Assembly: GCF_047303175.1 (NCBI RefSeq)
Contig: NZ_CP138945.1
Strand: one strand, 5' to 3'
DNA length: 64,000 nt
From: Prochlorococcus_E sp000760215
GTDB lineage: Bacteria; Cyanobacteriota; Cyanobacteriia; PCC-6307; Cyanobiaceae
Shown here: piece by piece, positions 26,560 to 36,046 of the stretch
How the letters are laid out: each line of letters begins with the position of its first letter
Position numbering within the stretch: the stretch's first letter is position 1
Translations under genes and position numbers: made by a program
Notes under the pieces: model-generated
The model's input: only the letters and a program-made list of their open reading frames with translations
Databases searched by the model: none
Told to the model about the DNA's origin: nothing

Positions 26560-27267
26560 TTGACAACAGCTCTCATTACAGGAGCCTCTAAAGGTATTGG
26601 AAAAGCAACTGCAAAGGCTTTTGCACATGCTGGCTGGGATTTATTGCTTGTAGCTCGTTCGAGAAAATCTCTGGAGTCTCTATCGGAAGAATTGAAAACT
26701 TTTGGGATTAAAGTTTTCTATGAGTGTATAGATCTATCTGATGCAAATCAGATACCTACAGGTATTAAAAATCTCCTTGAGCATGGATTTCATCCATCTG
26801 TTCTTATAAATAATGCTGGTGTTGCATGGACCGGTAACCTTTTATCTATGCCAATAGATAGATGGAAGTGGTTAATGGAAGTTAATCTCACAAGTGTTTT
26901 TCAGGTTTGCTCCCTTGTTGTTCCTTATATGAGAAATAATAAAGGCTTGGTTATTAATGTAAGTAGTCATGCTGCAAGAAATGCTTTCTCTCAATGGGGA
27001 GCATATTGTGTTTCTAAAGCTGCATTGGAGAGCTTTACTAAATGTTTAGCGCAGGAAGAGAAGGAATTTGGAGTAAGAGCTTGCACTCTTACTCTGGGAT
27101 CTGTTAATAGCGCTCTCTGGGATTCTGATAGTGTTCAGAGTGACTTTGATCGAGAAGCAATGCTGTCCGTAGACCAAGTTGCATCCGAAATCTTGCATCT
27201 AGCTCAGCAGCCTGATTCTCAAGCAATAGATGACGTTGTATTAATGCCCTCGTCAGGTGCCTTTTGA
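26560..27267 (+). CDS. Short-chain dehydrogenase/reductase (FabG-like)
   Basis: A 235-aa classical SDR. The cofactor motif is ITGASKGIGKATAKAF (TGxxxGxG), NNAG appears as INNAGVAW, and the catalytic Ser is in NVSSHAARN with YCVSK for the Tyr/Lys pair. The neighbourhood (ado, aar, accA) suggests fatty-acid or aldehyde metabolism, but the substrate cannot be read from the sequence. TTG start, 27 nt after accA, so it is likely the last gene of that unit. Confidence 0.92.
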   Translation: MTTALITGASKGIGKATAKAFAHAGWDLLLVARSRKSLESLSEELKTFGIKVFYECIDLSDANQIPTGIKNLLEHGFHPSVLINNAGVAWTGNLLSMPIDRWKWLMEVNLTSVFQVCSLVVPYMRNNKGLVINVSSHAARNAFSQWGAYCVSKAALESFTKCLAQEEKEFGVRACTLTLGSVNSALWDSDSVQSDFDREAMLSVDQVASEILHLAQQPDSQAIDDVVLMPSSGAF

Positions 27268-27375
27268 TTTAACTTTTACGTTATTTCTCTAATTGGATCT
27301 TCATACTCCTTGTGATGTGCCAAATACAGCTAATTAAGAGGACTATTAAGCACTAAAGGGCCTAATACAATTCAA

Positions 27376-28041
27376 TTATTTCTTTTTAACTTTGTTTATG
27401 AGATCATTTACTTTTTGAATATTCTTTATCCCAGGATGTGTTTCTAATTTGCTTGATGCATCTATACCAAAAGGATTGATTTGTGATGATATTTCTTCGA
27501 TTAAATCTGAGGAAATCCCTCCTGCCAACCACCATGGTGTTTTCAGATCAATTGTTTTTAGCCATTCAATAGGAACTCTTGCTCCTGTTCCTCCTAAAGC
27601 TTTTTCACTCCAAGCATCTAAGAGTATTGCATCAACTGAACCTTGATAATTTTGGGCTAGTATTAAATCACTTTGTTGGCGAATTTGAAATGCTTTCCAC
27701 CATTTGATATTTGGATGCTTATTCCTCAGCACTTCGCAACGTTCCCTTGATTCTTGTCCATGGAGTTGAACAATGGATGGCAATCCAAGCCCATTTAAAC
27801 CTTCGCAAATTTCATTTAGATTCAAGTTTGCTACTACCCATACTCTTTCAATGGATGGTGCTTCCTTTTCTAAAGCTCCAAATATTTTTCTTCTTTTATC
27901 TTCTTGTACAAATCTAGGTGAACTATCTACTCCGATTACACCAATTGCATCCGCTCCAATTTTTGCAATTTCAATAGCTTGTTTAATTTGTGTGACTCCA
28001 CAGATCTTAACAGCTGTTGGTGGTTGAGAATTCATCTTCAA
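27376..28041 (-). CDS. trpF: Phosphoribosylanthranilate isomerase
   Basis: Third step of the tryptophan branch, a TIM-barrel enzyme of 221 aa. The catalytic motif VKICGVT (Cys near residue 14), VQLHGQE, ILLDAWSEKALGGTG and the phosphate-binding LAGGIS are present. It is a monofunctional enzyme and is far from trpA (59776), so trp genes are dispersed here. It is divergent from the M50-like gene with a 74-nt gap. Confidence 0.96.
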   Translation of the reverse strand: MKMNSQPPTAVKICGVTQIKQAIEIAKIGADAIGVIGVDSSPRFVQEDKRRKIFGALEKEAPSIERVWVVANLNLNEICEGLNGLGLPSIVQLHGQESRERCEVLRNKHPNIKWWKAFQIRQQSDLILAQNYQGSVDAILLDAWSEKALGGTGARVPIEWLKTIDLKTPWWLAGGISSDLIEEISSQINPFGIDASSKLETHPGIKNIQKVNDLINKVKKK

Positions 28042-28115
28042 CGTAAATGGACTATTCCCTTTATAGGGTTGAAGTACTTTATTATCACCTTTTTTAGTTT
28101 TCAGGAGGATTAATT

Positions 28116-29384
28116 TTGGAAGGGATAGAGGTTATAAAGTTAAAGGGAATCTCTTTAAAGGTTCATCCAAGTTGGTTTTTTATACTGATTATTTTCACTC
28201 GTCTATCGCAGATTCAATTTTCCAGAACATTTGAAGGTCAACTCCCTATATGGCAAGGTTGGTGTATTGGCTTTTTGATATCTATAGCATTACTAATATC
28301 AGTTGTTTTACGAGAGCTGGGACATTCTTTTATGGCTTTGAATGAGGGGGTAAAAGTTTCTGGCATTACGGTAGTTTCTTTTGGTGGTATTAAAAGAGTA
28401 GATAAACAATGTTCTACTGCTATGGCAACTCTTCGAGTTGCCATAGCAGGACCTTTAGTAAATATTTCGCTTGGGATGTTATTTTTGATTTTTGCCAGAG
28501 TTGGTAGCAGTTTTAACCCTGTTTTTGTAGAGTTATTGATTAGGATTGGAATCATTAATATACTTTTGGCGGTTGTAAATTTATTACCAGGCTTACCTTT
28601 AGATGGGGGCGTGATATTAAAATCATTAGTTTGGCATTTTACTGGTAGTCAGCGTAAAGGACACAAAGCTGCTAATGCCTCAGCGCGTGTTTTTTCATTG
28701 ATTGTGATTTTTATTGGAGGGTTGACTTTTACAGTTAAAGGAGCTGGCTTCTTGGCGCTCTGCTTAATAATCATGGGCTGGTTTGGATTTACTGCGTCAA
28801 GATCTCAAGACCAAATAATGATTGTTCAGCAAGCTTTATCAGATTTAAGTGTTTCTGAGGCTGCTAGAAAACGCTTCCGTGTTCTTGATCAAGATCAATC
28901 ACTTAAAAGGCTTAGCGAATTAGGCTTAAACTCTTCTAATTCCAAGGAAAATAATTTGGAAGAATGGGTTCTTTTGTGTAGTTCTGGGCGTTGGGTTGGT
29001 TATGTAACTAGCGAATTGTTGATGGATGTTCCTTCCGAATATTGGGATCAGTATCTATTGGCCAATTATAAGAAACCTCTTTCTGAGCTTCCATCGATTA
29101 ATGATTGCAGCCCACTTTGGAAGGCTGTTTTGAAATTGGATAGTATCAATAAACAAAGGCTATTAGTCTTTAATGCTGCAGGCTTGCCTTGCGGAACTAT
29201 AGACAAAGTTGATCTTGCACAGATAGTTTTAAAAAAGCTTGGGATTGAACTTCCTCAGAATCTCCTAGAGATGGCGAGAAAAAATAATATTTACCCTTTA
29301 GGTATATCTCTGAGCAAGATTGTTGAAGGAATGGTTTCCTCAGGGTTAATTCAAAGGACTCAATCTCAGAGAGTGACTAAGTAG
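28116..29384 (+). CDS. M50 (site-2) protease homologue with altered HExxH motif
   Basis: A 422-aa polytopic protein of the S2P/SpoIVFB M50 family. The membrane core spans about residues 15-265 and is followed by a C-terminal region resembling paired CBS domains (about 285-400). The zinc-binding HExxH reads RELGH (residues 66-70): the first His is Arg, while Glu67, His70 and the second motif NLLPGLPLDGG (Asp163) are kept. Loss of a metal ligand suggests a non-proteolytic or altered protein. The codon is plainly CGA in the sequence. TTG start; its 3' end overlaps the convergent lplA by 19 bp. Confidence 0.88.
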   Translation: MEGIEVIKLKGISLKVHPSWFFILIIFTRLSQIQFSRTFEGQLPIWQGWCIGFLISIALLISVVLRELGHSFMALNEGVKVSGITVVSFGGIKRVDKQCSTAMATLRVAIAGPLVNISLGMLFLIFARVGSSFNPVFVELLIRIGIINILLAVVNLLPGLPLDGGVILKSLVWHFTGSQRKGHKAANASARVFSLIVIFIGGLTFTVKGAGFLALCLIIMGWFGFTASRSQDQIMIVQQALSDLSVSEAARKRFRVLDQDQSLKRLSELGLNSSNSKENNLEEWVLLCSSGRWVGYVTSELLMDVPSEYWDQYLLANYKKPLSELPSINDCSPLWKAVLKLDSINKQRLLVFNAAGLPCGTIDKVDLAQIVLKKLGIELPQNLLEMARKNNIYPLGISLSKIVEGMVSSGLIQRTQSQRVTK

Positions 29385-30094
29385 GCTTTTGAATTTTTAG
29401 AAATTTCTTCTAATTCATTTAATTGAAAATCTTTTTGAATCCAGTTAATCGAAGGCCAATGCTTGCATAGTGATTTTGCAAGAATTTTTTCTAGGTCCAT
29501 TCTTGGGATGTTTTGTGGAGCTGCTTTTGGAGGCTCAGAGTTGAAAACATCATGCCAAAGATCTAGAGGTGGATCTAAAAGTATCTCACCATGTTGAAGT
29601 ACATTTCCCCCACGCCAAAATTGAGCACTGCCTATTCTTTTAAGCCCTTTTTTATCAACTAGATCTGCATTACTGGATGTAGAGAAGCAATTCCCAGTAG
29701 GCAAAGCAATTGTATTGCCAAACTTTAAGTTTAGGCCTAGTTCTGCGAAACTATTGATTAACCATTGACTTGCTTTTATATAGGCTTGGTTTCTTTTTCG
29801 AGGTGGAGATTTCCAGGCAAGGGAGTATGTTAATCCTCCTGAATGAAGAACAGCTCCTCCACCACTTGGTCTTCTGACTAGATTTAATTTTCTGTTTTTG
29901 ACTAAAGTGGCCCAATGCTTTGGGAAATCTTTTTGATGATGACCAATTGAGAGCCAATTCCCTTCCCATCTGTAAAAACGAATGGATATTTCGAGATCAG
30001 ATGTCCGATTCAAATTTTCAAGCATCATTACATCAGAGGCCATTTGAAAAGGACCGTTAAGGACGGAGAAATTAATTATTTGACCATGTTTCAT
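29366..30094 (-). CDS. Lipoate-protein ligase / octanoyltransferase family protein
   Basis: A 242-aa protein of the BPL/LplA fold. The RRPSGGGAVLHSGGLTYSLA motif binds the acyl-adenylate or thioester, and the conserved Lys lies in LKRIGSAQFWR. These motifs fit LplA/LipM. It would attach lipoyl or octanoyl groups to 2-oxoacid dehydrogenase or GcvH domains; which donor is used cannot be said. The C-terminal accessory domain of E. coli LplA is absent, favouring a LipM-like enzyme. Confidence 0.85.
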   Translation of the reverse strand: MKHGQIINFSVLNGPFQMASDVMMLENLNRTSDLEISIRFYRWEGNWLSIGHHQKDFPKHWATLVKNRKLNLVRRPSGGGAVLHSGGLTYSLAWKSPPRKRNQAYIKASQWLINSFAELGLNLKFGNTIALPTGNCFSTSSNADLVDKKGLKRIGSAQFWRGGNVLQHGEILLDPPLDLWHDVFNSEPPKAAPQNIPRMDLEKILAKSLCKHWPSINWIQKDFQLNELEEISKNSKAYLVTL

Positions 30095-30284
30095 TTGATA
30101 TTTATAGGAATTTGTCTAGACCTAATAACTAGAAGATGAGAAATATGAAAAGGGTCTCATATATTGAAGTTTAGAATTTTCCATTAAATATTGTAAGAAA
30201 GTGCATTGATCCATGACAGGGTTTTGCAAAATTCCCCATTTTTGACAATTTAAGTTGACAATATTAATAGTTCTAATGTTTTCC

Positions 30285-30389
30285 ATGGAGACCTCAACCA
30301 CTATTGATCTTGCCGGCCTTTGCTTAGTGGTGGTTATGCATGCGGGAATATTGGCTTTGAGATTAGGAATTAGTCTAAGAAAAGCTTGA
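30285..30389 (+). CDS. psaM: Photosystem I reaction-centre subunit XII (PsaM)
   Basis: A 34-aa single-span protein, too short for most gene finders. Conceptual translation begins METSTTIDLAGLCLVVVMHA and ends with ALRLGISLRKA. The charged N-terminus, one hydrophobic helix and the terminal ALRLG(I)xL motif are those of PsaM, which helps trimerise photosystem I. A longer antisense frame (30122-30442) is judged spurious because this plus-strand frame matches a known family. It is near por and chl genes. Confidence 0.88.
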   Translation: METSTTIDLAGLCLVVVMHAGILALRLGISLRKA

Positions 30390-30453
30390 TTAGCTTTAAT
30401 TGGCATATCTCTCTGCTTTACGGTAAAAGCAAGTAAATACAATAATATTATTT

Positions 30454-30870
30454 TTGGCTCAATCTCATGTGAATGCGAGAGATTCAGTCACTCGTTCAAT
30501 TCGTTCTTCAAGAAGTAATCTTGAAGTTGGTAAGACTTCTCCCCAGGATAGGCTAGATGCTTCAACGTTGGCCTCTAGGCTTCAACTTCAGGAAGAGCAG
30601 CGTGAACTAACTTATACCTTAGTATCTTTATTTATAAAGTCAGGAATTCTGATAATTGCTATAGCCAGTTTTTTCAAGCTAGGGATGGCTTCCCATCAAA
30701 GAATTAATCGTAATCATGAAATTGCTTCAGTTCTTAGGATGGAAAAAAATAAGCTTGAGAGATTGTATTTGAAATTTGATAGATTGTTTTCTATAGGGGG
30801 AAAAGATCGATTAATGGATGAGCAAGATCAATGGATTGAACCCAAAAGCAGGCGAATCATTTGGCGTTAA
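30454..30870 (+). CDS. Hypothetical single-span membrane protein
   Basis: I do not recognise a family. It is a 138-aa protein with a Ser/Arg-rich polar N-terminus (residues 1-45) and one hydrophobic span (about 55-80, YTLVSLFIKSGILIIAIASF). A basic C-terminal coiled-coil-like part (NKLERLYLKFDRLFS) ends in a tryptophan-containing tail. TTG is the start giving this frame; no good ribosome-binding site is visible. It sits between psaM and por, so a photosynthetic-membrane role is plausible but not shown. Confidence 0.65.
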   Translation: MAQSHVNARDSVTRSIRSSRSNLEVGKTSPQDRLDASTLASRLQLQEEQRELTYTLVSLFIKSGILIIAIASFFKLGMASHQRINRNHEIASVLRMEKNKLERLYLKFDRLFSIGGKDRLMDEQDQWIEPKSRRIIWR

Positions 30871-30940
30871 AAATATTTTCTAATGTTTCTTTGATTCTTC
30901 GGGGTTACACTGTTTACTGAGTAGTGCTAATAAATTTTAT

Positions 30941-31954
30941 ATGGCCTTATTTCAATCTGCACCAGGTACTGTTCTTATAACTGGGACAACTTCAGGAGTT
31001 GGTCTTTATGCAACAAAAGCTTTGGTGGATTTAGGTTGGAAAGTTATCACTGCCAATCGATCTCCAATTAAAGCGGAGGATGCGGCAGTTAAATTAGGAT
31101 TGCCGTTTAGATGTCCAAATCAGCTTCAACATATTTATTTAGATCTTTCTGATTTAGAGAGCATTCGTGTTGAGACCAAAAAACTTTTGATTTCTCTGGA
31201 ACAGCCTTTGGATGCCTTGGTTTGTAATGCTGCTGTTTATATGCCAAGACTATTGAAACCTCAGCGATCACCTCAAGGGTACGAGCTTTCTATGGCTACA
31301 AATCATTTTGGCCATTTCCTTCTAATTCAACTTTTATTGGATAATTTAAGTGATTCCAAACGACCAGTCTGGAAGGGGCGTTCATGGGGTATTGAATCCT
31401 CGAGAATTGTCATGCTAGGAACAGTGACAGCTAATTACACCGAATTAGGAGGGAAAATCCCAATCCCAGCGCCAGCCGACTTAGGAGATTTATCTGGCTT
31501 TAAGCAAGGTTTCATTGACCCAATTTCGATGGCTAGTGGGAAACGTTTTAAACCAGGGAAGGCCTACAAAGACAGCAAGCTTTGCAATATGATCACCATT
31601 CAAGAGCTTGATAGAAGGTATAAGGATTCTTCTATTGTATTTAGTTCTCTTTATCCAGGATGTGTTGCAAATACAAAGCTTTTTAGAAATACACCTAAGA
31701 TATTTCAATGGCTTTTCCCTCTATTTCAAAGGTTTATAACAGGAGGCTTTGTTAGTCAGACGTTAGCAGGTAAAAGGGTGGCTCAAGTCGTTTCCAATCC
31801 TGAATTTGGAATTTCTGGTGTCCACTGGAGCTGGGGAAATAGACAAAAGAAAAATGGCGAACAATTTTCTCAAAAATTATCTGAACGTATTACTGATCCT
31901 TTAACAGCAAAGAATGTTTGGGAATTATCTATGAAGCTAATAGATTCGAATTAA
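30941..31954 (+). CDS. por: Light-dependent protochlorophyllide oxidoreductase
   Basis: Reduces ring D of protochlorophyllide with NADPH in a light-driven step. This 337-aa SDR has ITGTTSGVGLYATKAL for cofactor binding, CNAAVYMP, and the catalytic Tyr-Lys pair in GKAYKDSKLCN. The POR-type loop (about residues 150-185) and C-terminal GVHWSWGNRQ distinguish it from other SDRs. It converges on chlL, so both protochlorophyllide reductases lie side by side. Confidence 0.97.
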   Translation: MALFQSAPGTVLITGTTSGVGLYATKALVDLGWKVITANRSPIKAEDAAVKLGLPFRCPNQLQHIYLDLSDLESIRVETKKLLISLEQPLDALVCNAAVYMPRLLKPQRSPQGYELSMATNHFGHFLLIQLLLDNLSDSKRPVWKGRSWGIESSRIVMLGTVTANYTELGGKIPIPAPADLGDLSGFKQGFIDPISMASGKRFKPGKAYKDSKLCNMITIQELDRRYKDSSIVFSSLYPGCVANTKLFRNTPKIFQWLFPLFQRFITGGFVSQTLAGKRVAQVVSNPEFGISGVHWSWGNRQKKNGEQFSQKLSERITDPLTAKNVWELSMKLIDSN

Positions 31955-31969
31955 TTTACTTTAATGTTC

Positions 31970-32863
31970 TTAGTCAAAACCAAGTAAGTCAAAAATCTCT
32001 CTGTCTTTTAATGGTTCAGCCTCCAAAGGTTCAACGTCGTTAATCATTTTCTTTGCAAGTGATAGGTATTCGTTTTGAACTTCTAATACGCCTTCTTCTT
32101 CAGCATCCATTTCAAAGATTGTGCACTTTTTAAGCCTTGATCGACGAATGGCATCTACATTTTTAAAATGAGCCATAGTCTTCAGGCCAGTCCTTTCATT
32201 GAATTTCTCTATTTGATCTAATTCAGCTGAGCGATTTGCAATGACTCCACCAAGTCTAACTTTGTAGTTTTTGGCTTTAGCATTTATTGCTGCAACTATT
32301 CGATTCATTGCAAAAATCGAGTCAAAATCATTTGCTGTAACTATCAAGCAATAGTTGGCATGTTGTAACGGTGCTGCAAATCCACCGCATACAACATCTC
32401 CTAATACATCAAATATGACTACATCGGTGTCTTCAAGAAGATGGTGTTCTTTTAAAAGCTTGACAGTTTGTCCTGTGACGTATCCTCCACACCCTGTCCC
32501 GGCTGGAGGTCCTCCACTCTCAACACATTGAACCCCGTTAAATCCTTCAAACATAAAGTCTGTTGGTCTAAGTTCCTCACTGTGAAAATCAACTTCTTCA
32601 AGAATATCAATAACGGTAGGAACCATTTTATGTGTGAGCGTGAAAGTGCTGTCATGCTTTGGATCACAACCAATTTGCAAGACCTTTTTTCCTAGTTTTG
32701 AAAAGGCTGCGGATAGGTTTGAGGATGTTGTGGATTTACCAATTCCTCCTTTCCCATAAACAGCAATTACTAGAGCACCTTCTTCTATTTTGACTTTTGG
32801 ATCTAGTTTTACTTGAACACTTCCTTCCCCATCTGAACGATTGGTTAAAGTTGTAGTCATCAA
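31970..32863 (-). CDS. chlL: Light-independent protochlorophyllide reductase, iron protein ChlL
   Basis: NifH-like homodimeric ATPase delivering electrons to ChlN/ChlB. The 297-aa protein has the P-loop GKGGIGKSTTSSN, the first cluster cysteine within ESGGPPAGTGCGGYV and the second in VLGDVVCGGFAAPL. It enables dark chlorophyll synthesis. It is third in the chlN-chlB-chlL run, separated from chlB by 172 nt. Confidence 0.98.
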   Translation of the reverse strand: MMTTTLTNRSDGEGSVQVKLDPKVKIEEGALVIAVYGKGGIGKSTTSSNLSAAFSKLGKKVLQIGCDPKHDSTFTLTHKMVPTVIDILEEVDFHSEELRPTDFMFEGFNGVQCVESGGPPAGTGCGGYVTGQTVKLLKEHHLLEDTDVVIFDVLGDVVCGGFAAPLQHANYCLIVTANDFDSIFAMNRIVAAINAKAKNYKVRLGGVIANRSAELDQIEKFNERTGLKTMAHFKNVDAIRRSRLKKCTIFEMDAEEEGVLEVQNEYLSLAKKMINDVEPLEAEPLKDREIFDLLGFD

Positions 32864-33035
32864 TTAAAGCCTCTTGTTATTTCAAACAGATCTTTATATT
32901 CAAGCAGGAATTTGATTCGTTGGTAAATGTTTAGTTAATTAGATACAAGTAGTTCTTAATAGAGTTTTGGTATCTAAACTTTTGCAAATAATAGGGGTAA
33001 ATACTCATAACTTATTGATTGCTTTTGGGCATAAT

Positions 33036-34631
33036 TTATTTCGCGAAATGAGCTTTTGCGTCTAATAAGGTCTCTCCATTGATTTCAGTACAACCTGCTT
33101 CTCGAGCATATATCTCAGTATTTCTTCTAACTTTTCCTCTTACAAAAAATGGGATTTTAGCTAATTCTGATTCACCTTCCTTGGTCCAATGAAGAGCTTT
33201 TTGAGAATCTATTTTATTGCTCAACTCTTGTATGGGTGCATTTTGGCTTGATACTTCGTTTGTGGAGGAATGGCCTCCAAGATGACCCAAGTGGCTTTGA
33301 TGTCCATCTGTAAACTCAAAGTCATGACGAAACATTCCTATTAGATGCTCTTCTAGTCCCATCATTAGAGGATGAACCCAATCGTCAAATATTACATTTG
33401 CTCCCTCCCAGCCCATTTGAGGGCTATAGCGTGCAGGAACATCTTGAACGTGCATAGGGGTGCTTATTACGGCGCACGGAATACCAAGTCTTTTGGCGCT
33501 ATGCCTTTCCATTTGTGTTCCAAGAACTAGTTCTGGTGCGGACTCTTTTATTGCTTCTTCGACTTCTAAATAGTCGTTTGTAATTAAGGCTTCTATCTCA
33601 TGTTCTTTGGCTGCAGAACGTACTTTGCGAGCCATTTCCCTGCTATAAGTTCCCATCCCTACTACTTCGAATCCTAGCTCTTCTTTTGCAATTCTTGCTG
33701 CGGCTAAGACATGGGTGCCATCCCCAAAAATGAACACTCTTTTACCTGTTAGGTAATTAGAATCAACAGACTTTGAATACCAAGGTAGCTTTGATTGATT
33801 GTTTTGATTAATTGAGCTCGACAGTTCAAGGCCTAGTAATTCATGAAGTTCATCAAGGAACTCATGCGTTGCTTTGACGCCAATAGGGATTGTTTTTGTG
33901 AAAGGGATATTGAAATTTCGTTCAAGCCAAATACAAGTCGATTCAGCTATCTCTGGATATAAGCAAATATTTACATCTGCTTTCGGGAGTCTGGTTATGT
34001 CAGCAGGTGATGCTCCAAGAGGAGCGATGACATTAATATCAATTCCATGTTCTCCAAGGATTTTTTGAATTTCCAATACATCATCTCTACATCTGAAACC
34101 AAGCAAAGATGGACCTAGTAAATTTACTCTTGGCCTTCTACCTTCATCTTTCCAGGATGTTTTAGATTGTTTTAGAGTTTCTTGTGGAATATCTTTTAAG
34201 AGGCCTCTAACTAGTTGATAGAGAGTCTCTGCTGCCCCCCAGTTTTCTTTTTTGCTATACGCAGGAAGTTCTAGGCCAACAATGGGAAGATCTAATCCCA
34301 ATCCCTTGGCAAGAGAACCCGGTTGGTCTTGTATTAATTCAGCAGTGCAACTTTCGCCAACGAGAAGTGCCTCCGGTTTGAAGCGTTCTACAGCTTCATG
34401 AATATGCCCTTTAACTAATTCTGCAGTATCTCCTCCTAAATCTCTTGCTTGAAAAGTTGTATAGGTTACTGGAGGTCTAGTGCCTCTGCGTTCAATCATG
34501 GTAAAGAGAAGGTCTGCATATGTATCTCCTTGAGGCGCATGCAATACGTAATGGACGCCTTTCATTGATGATGCGATTCTCATTGCACCTATATGAGGGG
34601 GGCCTTCATAGGTCCAAAGTGTTAGTTCCAT
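33036..34631 (-). CDS. chlB: Light-independent protochlorophyllide reductase subunit B
   Basis: NifK-like subunit of the NB-protein that binds protochlorophyllide. The 531-aa length is typical. LWTYEGPPHIGAMRIA at the N-terminus, VGESCTAELIQDQPG and the C-terminal segment REAGCTEINGETLLDAKAH match ChlB. A Ser/Gln-rich low-conservation linker lies near residues 440-470. The gene begins 4 nt after chlN. Confidence 0.98.
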   Translation of the reverse strand: MELTLWTYEGPPHIGAMRIASSMKGVHYVLHAPQGDTYADLLFTMIERRGTRPPVTYTTFQARDLGGDTAELVKGHIHEAVERFKPEALLVGESCTAELIQDQPGSLAKGLGLDLPIVGLELPAYSKKENWGAAETLYQLVRGLLKDIPQETLKQSKTSWKDEGRRPRVNLLGPSLLGFRCRDDVLEIQKILGEHGIDINVIAPLGASPADITRLPKADVNICLYPEIAESTCIWLERNFNIPFTKTIPIGVKATHEFLDELHELLGLELSSSINQNNQSKLPWYSKSVDSNYLTGKRVFIFGDGTHVLAAARIAKEELGFEVVGMGTYSREMARKVRSAAKEHEIEALITNDYLEVEEAIKESAPELVLGTQMERHSAKRLGIPCAVISTPMHVQDVPARYSPQMGWEGANVIFDDWVHPLMMGLEEHLIGMFRHDFEFTDGHQSHLGHLGGHSSTNEVSSQNAPIQELSNKIDSQKALHWTKEGESELAKIPFFVRGKVRRNTEIYAREAGCTEINGETLLDAKAHFAK

Positions 34632-34635
34632 GGTT

Positions 34636-35892
34636 TTAAGCGGTTTCTAGGGTTTTAGGATTCAGGATGTTATGCCGATGTAATGGCCTTGCGAAAAGTT
34701 CAGCAAGATCAGAGGCTTGGTCAATTCCATGAATGGGACTAAATACCATTTCGATAGACCATTTTGTTGATATACCTTCTGCTTCTAAAGGATTAGCTAG
34801 TCCCATCCCACATACAACTAAATCAGGATTGCTATCCCTTACTCGGTCTAGCTGTTTTTCTACATGTTGGCCTTCAACAATTCGAGTTGAATCTGGAAGA
34901 AGTTCTAGTTCAGATTGCATCATCTCCCGGTTTAGATAAGGTACTCCTACTTCAATAAGCTCCATTCCACATTCGTTATTTAAGAAGCGTGCAAGAGGGA
35001 TTTCTAGTTGTGACTCTGGTAAAAGAAAAAGTTTTTTACCTGATAATTTTTCGGCATAAGGTTTTAAAGCTTTTTTAGCTCTAAGAATTAAGGGCGATAA
35101 TGTTGATTCGACAAGGGATTGATTAACTTTGAATGCATTTGCAGCGGCTTCTATCCACAACCTGCTCCCATCTATACCTAGTGGGAAAGGGGCTTGTAGT
35201 ATTTCCGCTCCTCTATTTTTAAGTTCTCTAGCGGTATCTGTTAAATAGGGTTGAACTAATAAAACTTTAGTTCCAGGTCCTATAGAAGGTAATTGAGTTG
35301 ATTGCCTCGGAGGGAAGCTTTCAATTTTTTGTATACCTAACCTCTTAAAGATTGTTTTCAACCTATCTTCAACTGGATTAGCCAGTGTCCCTACAAGAAG
35401 TAATTGCTCTTCTTTGCTAGATGGCAAAAGAGGGACTAATGCTTTTAGAGCTCCATCTTCTCCTTGTGTAAAAGTTGTTTCAATACCACTCCCTGAGTAA
35501 TTCAAAACAGTCACTTGCCCATTGAATTGGCTGTTTAACCTTTCTGCTGCTCTGGATAGATCTATTTTTATAACTTCGCTTGGACAAGAACCTACGAGGA
35601 AAAGCGTGCGAATTTCTGGCCGTCTCTTTAAAAGGTTTTTAACCACACGATCTAGTTCTTCATGAGCATCAGCAAGGCCAGCAAGATCTCTTTCTTCCAG
35701 GATCGCAGTCCCAAATCTAGGTTCCGCAAAAATCATCACCCCAGCAGCACTCTGAATAAGGTGAGCACAAGTTCTTGATCCCACTACAAGGAAAAAAGCA
35801 TCTGGCATGCGTCTGTGAAGCCAAACGATAGAGGTAAGCCCACAAAAGACTTCTCTGGGACCAGTTTCCTTTAGCAGCGTTGAGCCGCTCAT
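34636..35892 (-). CDS. chlN: Light-independent protochlorophyllide reductase subunit N
   Basis: NifD-like partner of ChlB, holding most ligands of the NB-cluster. Cysteine motifs are visible: VFCGLTSIVWLH, SRTCAHLIQS and VGSCPSEVIKIDL. The 418-aa protein starts MSGSTLLKETGPREVFCG. It heads the chlNBL group; a 154-nt leader separates it from a hypothetical gene upstream on the same strand. Confidence 0.98.
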   Translation of the reverse strand: MSGSTLLKETGPREVFCGLTSIVWLHRRMPDAFFLVVGSRTCAHLIQSAAGVMIFAEPRFGTAILEERDLAGLADAHEELDRVVKNLLKRRPEIRTLFLVGSCPSEVIKIDLSRAAERLNSQFNGQVTVLNYSGSGIETTFTQGEDGALKALVPLLPSSKEEQLLLVGTLANPVEDRLKTIFKRLGIQKIESFPPRQSTQLPSIGPGTKVLLVQPYLTDTARELKNRGAEILQAPFPLGIDGSRLWIEAAANAFKVNQSLVESTLSPLILRAKKALKPYAEKLSGKKLFLLPESQLEIPLARFLNNECGMELIEVGVPYLNREMMQSELELLPDSTRIVEGQHVEKQLDRVRDSNPDLVVCGMGLANPLEAEGISTKWSIEMVFSPIHGIDQASDLAELFARPLHRHNILNPKTLETA

Positions 35893-36046
35893 ATTTTGAA
35901 TTTAAGTTCTATCTTTAACTTGCATCTAATAATCGAAAGATGCAATTACTATCAGGAAAAATTCGGAATTCAATATATATTTTGTTGCTTTTTGTTTTTA
36001 GCTTTTCTCTTGAAAACTTGCTTGCTTGGTCAAAAACACTCGAATA

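Noticed and set aside
30122..30442. 106-codon minus-strand frame opposite psaM
   Set aside because: The plus strand here encodes a recognisable PsaM (30285-30389); the minus-strand translation has no domain pattern and a composition typical of a shadow frame.
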